Below, in pieces: positions 6,127-7,754 of a stretch of DNA of 7,754 nucleotides (position 1 is its first letter; each line of letters starts with the position of its first letter). The translations under genes and the position numbers were made by a program. The stretch is from Chloroflexota bacterium (GTDB taxonomy: Bacteria; Chloroflexota; Limnocylindria; Limnocylindrales; CSP1-4). The notes beneath the pieces are model-generated. The model did no database searches and was not told the DNA's origin. It saw only the letters and a program-made list of their open reading frames with translations. The stretch is from contig VGPE01000130.1 in the NCBI GenBank assembly GCA_016875645.1, positions 1-7,754 of the forward strand. The letters are read 5' to 3'.

Positions 6127-7235
6127 TCAGCGCGCCCGCTTGTAGAACGGCAGTGGGACGACCTCGGCCGCCACCCGCGGATCCCGACCTCCAGTATCGT
6201 ACCCGGCTCCCCGTCCCCGGGCGCCACGTAGCCCATGGCGATGGCGACGCCCAGGGTCGGCGAGTGCGTGCCGCTCGTCACGATGCCCGTCCGCCGATCT
6301 CCGGCAAAGATGGGATACCCGTGGCGCGCGATCCCGCGTCCGGTGACGCGCAGGCCCACGAGCCGCTTGGCGGGGCCGTCGCGGGCGACACGCTCGAGGG
6401 CCGCCCGGCCGATGAAGTCATCGGGCTTGTCGAGCTTAACCACGCGGCCCAGGCCGGCCTCGTAGGGATTGGTGTCACGATCGAGGTCATTGCCATACAG
6501 CGGCATGCCCGCCTCCAGCCGGAGGGTGTCGCGGGCACCCAGCCCGACCGGGACCATGCCGGCGGGCGTGCCTGCGGCCATGAGCGCGTCCCACAGGTCG
6601 GCGGCGCGCGAGGTCTCCACGAACACCTCGAAGCCGTCCTCGCCCGTGTACCCGGTGCGCGCGATGAGCGCCCCGATGCCGGCGGCGCGCCCCTCGGCGA
6701 TGCCGTAGTAGCGGACGCCCTCGAGCGCCACGTCCGCCAGGGGCTGGAGGATCGCCTGGGCCAGGGGCCCCTGGACCGCGACGAGCGCGGTCGCGAGCGA
6801 TCGATCGTCGAGGACGGCGCGGTGACCTTCGATGCGCTCCGCGAGCGTGTCGCTGACGACCTGGGCGTTCGACGCGTTGGCGACCACCAGGAACGACTCG
6901 TCGCCGAGCCGGTAGACGATGAGGTCATCGATGATGCCGCCGCTCTCCTCGACGATCATCGAGTACTGCGCCCGGCCGACCGCGAGCGTCGGCGGATTCG
7001 TGACCAGCGCCGCCGCGAGGGCCTTGCCCGCCTCTGGCCCATCCACGAACAGCTCGCCCATATGGGACAGATCGAACAATCCGGCCCGCTCGCGCACGGC
7101 CCGATGCTCGTCGAGGATCCCGCTGTACTGGACCGGCATCAGCCAGCCGCCGAACTCGATCAGCTTCGCGCCGAGGGCGCGGTGCCGGCCGTCGAGTGGG
7201 ATGATGTGGACTGCGTCGGCCCCGGTTTCGGTCAT
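6127..7235 (-). CDS. gcvT: Glycine cleavage system T protein (aminomethyltransferase), frameshifted near the 3' end
   Basis: GcvT releases ammonia from the aminomethyl group on GcvH and moves the one-carbon unit to tetrahydrofolate, giving 5,10-methylene-THF. The frame starting at 7235 shows LGAKLIEFGGWLMPVQYSG (residues 21-39), FDLSHMGE, the catalytic-site motif GGIIDDLIVYR (99-109), ARTGYTGEDGFEV, RDTLRLEAGMPLYGND and NPYEAGL. At about residue 353 the frame is wrong: after EVGIR it reads GWRPRSS and stays open to 5892. One frame over, from 6174, the DNA encodes VAAEVVPLPFYKRAR and a TGA at 6129-6127, the typical GcvT ending. I give 6127 as the natural end, for a protein of roughly 370 residues. 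The sequence as given would encode 447 residues with a nonsense tail. The start overlaps the Nudix stop as ATGA. Confidence 0.9.
6174..6180 (-). other. gcvT: Frameshift site in gcvT
   Basis: On the minus strand the gene reads ATC CGC (Ile-Arg, down to 6177), then GG, then GTG GCG GCC GAG from 6174. Only two bases separate the last good codon of the first frame from the first codon of the restored frame. A net loss of 1 (or 4 or 7) bases, or a gain of 2, explains this. The simplest case is one G dropped from a GGGG run. Recalled family members have one or two more residues here, so a longer loss is possible. No slippery heptamer typical of programmed frameshifting is seen. Confidence 0.85.
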
Positions 7236-7754
7236 GTGCCTGAGGACGCCCGGGCACTCGCCGCATCGAGGTCCGCCGTCGGGTGTCCCGCCGCGGCGGC
7301 GATCGCGCGATGGCCGGGCCCCACGGGCACGGCCCCGGGACCCGCGGTCACGCCGCCCAGGTCGAACCCGATGCGCTGGGCGGCTCGGGCGACGAGCGCA
7401 CGCTCCGTCTCGAAGGTGAGCAGTCCGGGTGCGTCGTTCAGCGCGAGCCAGCGCACCTGCTCGAACTCGTGGTCATGCCGGGCCAGGTCGCCACCGGTGG
7501 GTTCCATGAGGAAGTAATGGACGGTCTTGTGGATGCGGGTGCCGCGCTGGATGAACCAGTATTCGATCGATTCCAGGGGGGCAGTGATCCGGACCTCGAG
7601 GCCCGTCTCCTCCGCGACCTCGCGCAGGGCCGTCTGCTCCGTGGTCTCGCCCGTCATCGGCGTGCCCTTCGGCAGCGTCCAGGTCAGCGAGTCCGGCTCG
7701 CGCCGGCGGCTGCCCACGACGAGATGCAGGAGACCGTCCTGATATCGGATGACA
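7232..7754 (-). CDS. Nudix hydrolase, 5' end beyond the window
   Basis: The frame is open to the window edge, so the true start lies outside. The GTG at 7717 is internal, because the residues before it (VIRYQDGLLHLV) look like the first strands of a Nudix fold. 173 residues are visible. The Nudix box is complete, with G30, E36, then REVAEETGL (44-52 of the visible part), matching GX5EX7REUXEEXGU; these residues bind the divalent metal. HDHEFEQVRWL and LTFETERALV further on recall MutT/Ap4A-hydrolase-like proteins that cleave nucleoside diphosphate linkages, but the substrate cannot be told. After the domain comes an Ala/Gly/Pro-rich tail of about 45 residues, probably disordered. The stop overlaps the gcvT start (ATGA), so it is probably co-transcribed with the gcv genes, although no functional link is obvious. 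Confidence 0.88.
   Translation of the reverse strand, partial: VIRYQDGLLHLVVGSRRREPDSLTWTLPKGTPMTGETTEQTALREVAEETGLEVRITAPLESIEYWFIQRGTRIHKTVHYFLMEPTGGDLARHDHEFEQVRWLALNDAPGLLTFETERALVARAAQRIGFDLGGVTAGPGAVPVGPGHRAIAAAAGHPTADLDAASARASSGT

Overview
The window is GC-rich bacterial DNA in which every gene I can support lies on the minus strand. Read in the direction of transcription (from high to low coordinates) it holds: the 3' part of a Nudix hydrolase gene (7754-7232); the glycine cleavage genes gcvT (7235-6127), gcvH (6022-5642), gcvPA (5634-4219) and gcvPB (4222-2723); a complete IS21-family insertion sequence (2535-228) carrying istA and istB; and the first 42 codons of a lipoprotein gene (126-1) that runs off the window.

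Organism: probably a high-GC member of Chloroflexota. This is an inference from two signs. Glycine decarboxylase is split into GcvPA and GcvPB, whereas high-GC Actinobacteria usually have a single-chain GcvP. The lipoprotein has an Ala-Pro-Thr repeat linker straight after its lipobox cysteine, a style common in Chloroflexota solute-binding proteins. No rRNA or other marker gene is present to confirm it.

The gcv genes encode the T, H and P proteins of the glycine cleavage system, which turns glycine and tetrahydrofolate into CO2, ammonia, NADH and 5,10-methylene-THF. The L protein (lipoamide dehydrogenase) is not in the window. The genes are tightly packed: Nudix/gcvT and gcvPA/gcvPB each overlap by ATGA, and gcvH and gcvPA are 7 nt apart. 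Only gcvT-gcvH has a real gap, of about 104 nt. As sequenced, gcvT has a frameshift just before its conserved C-terminal motif. The missing end of the protein is intact one frame over, so this is either a recent mutation or a one-base sequencing error.

The insertion sequence can be defined to the base: 2308 bp, terminal TG...CA, two repeat units at each end, and a 4-bp GGGA target duplication. It sits in what was about 284 bp of intergenic DNA between gcvPB and the lipoprotein gene. Both its genes look intact. I found no undescribed system, CRISPR array or RNA gene. The points most worth checking are the gcvT frameshift and the recent-looking IS insertion upstream of the lipoprotein gene.
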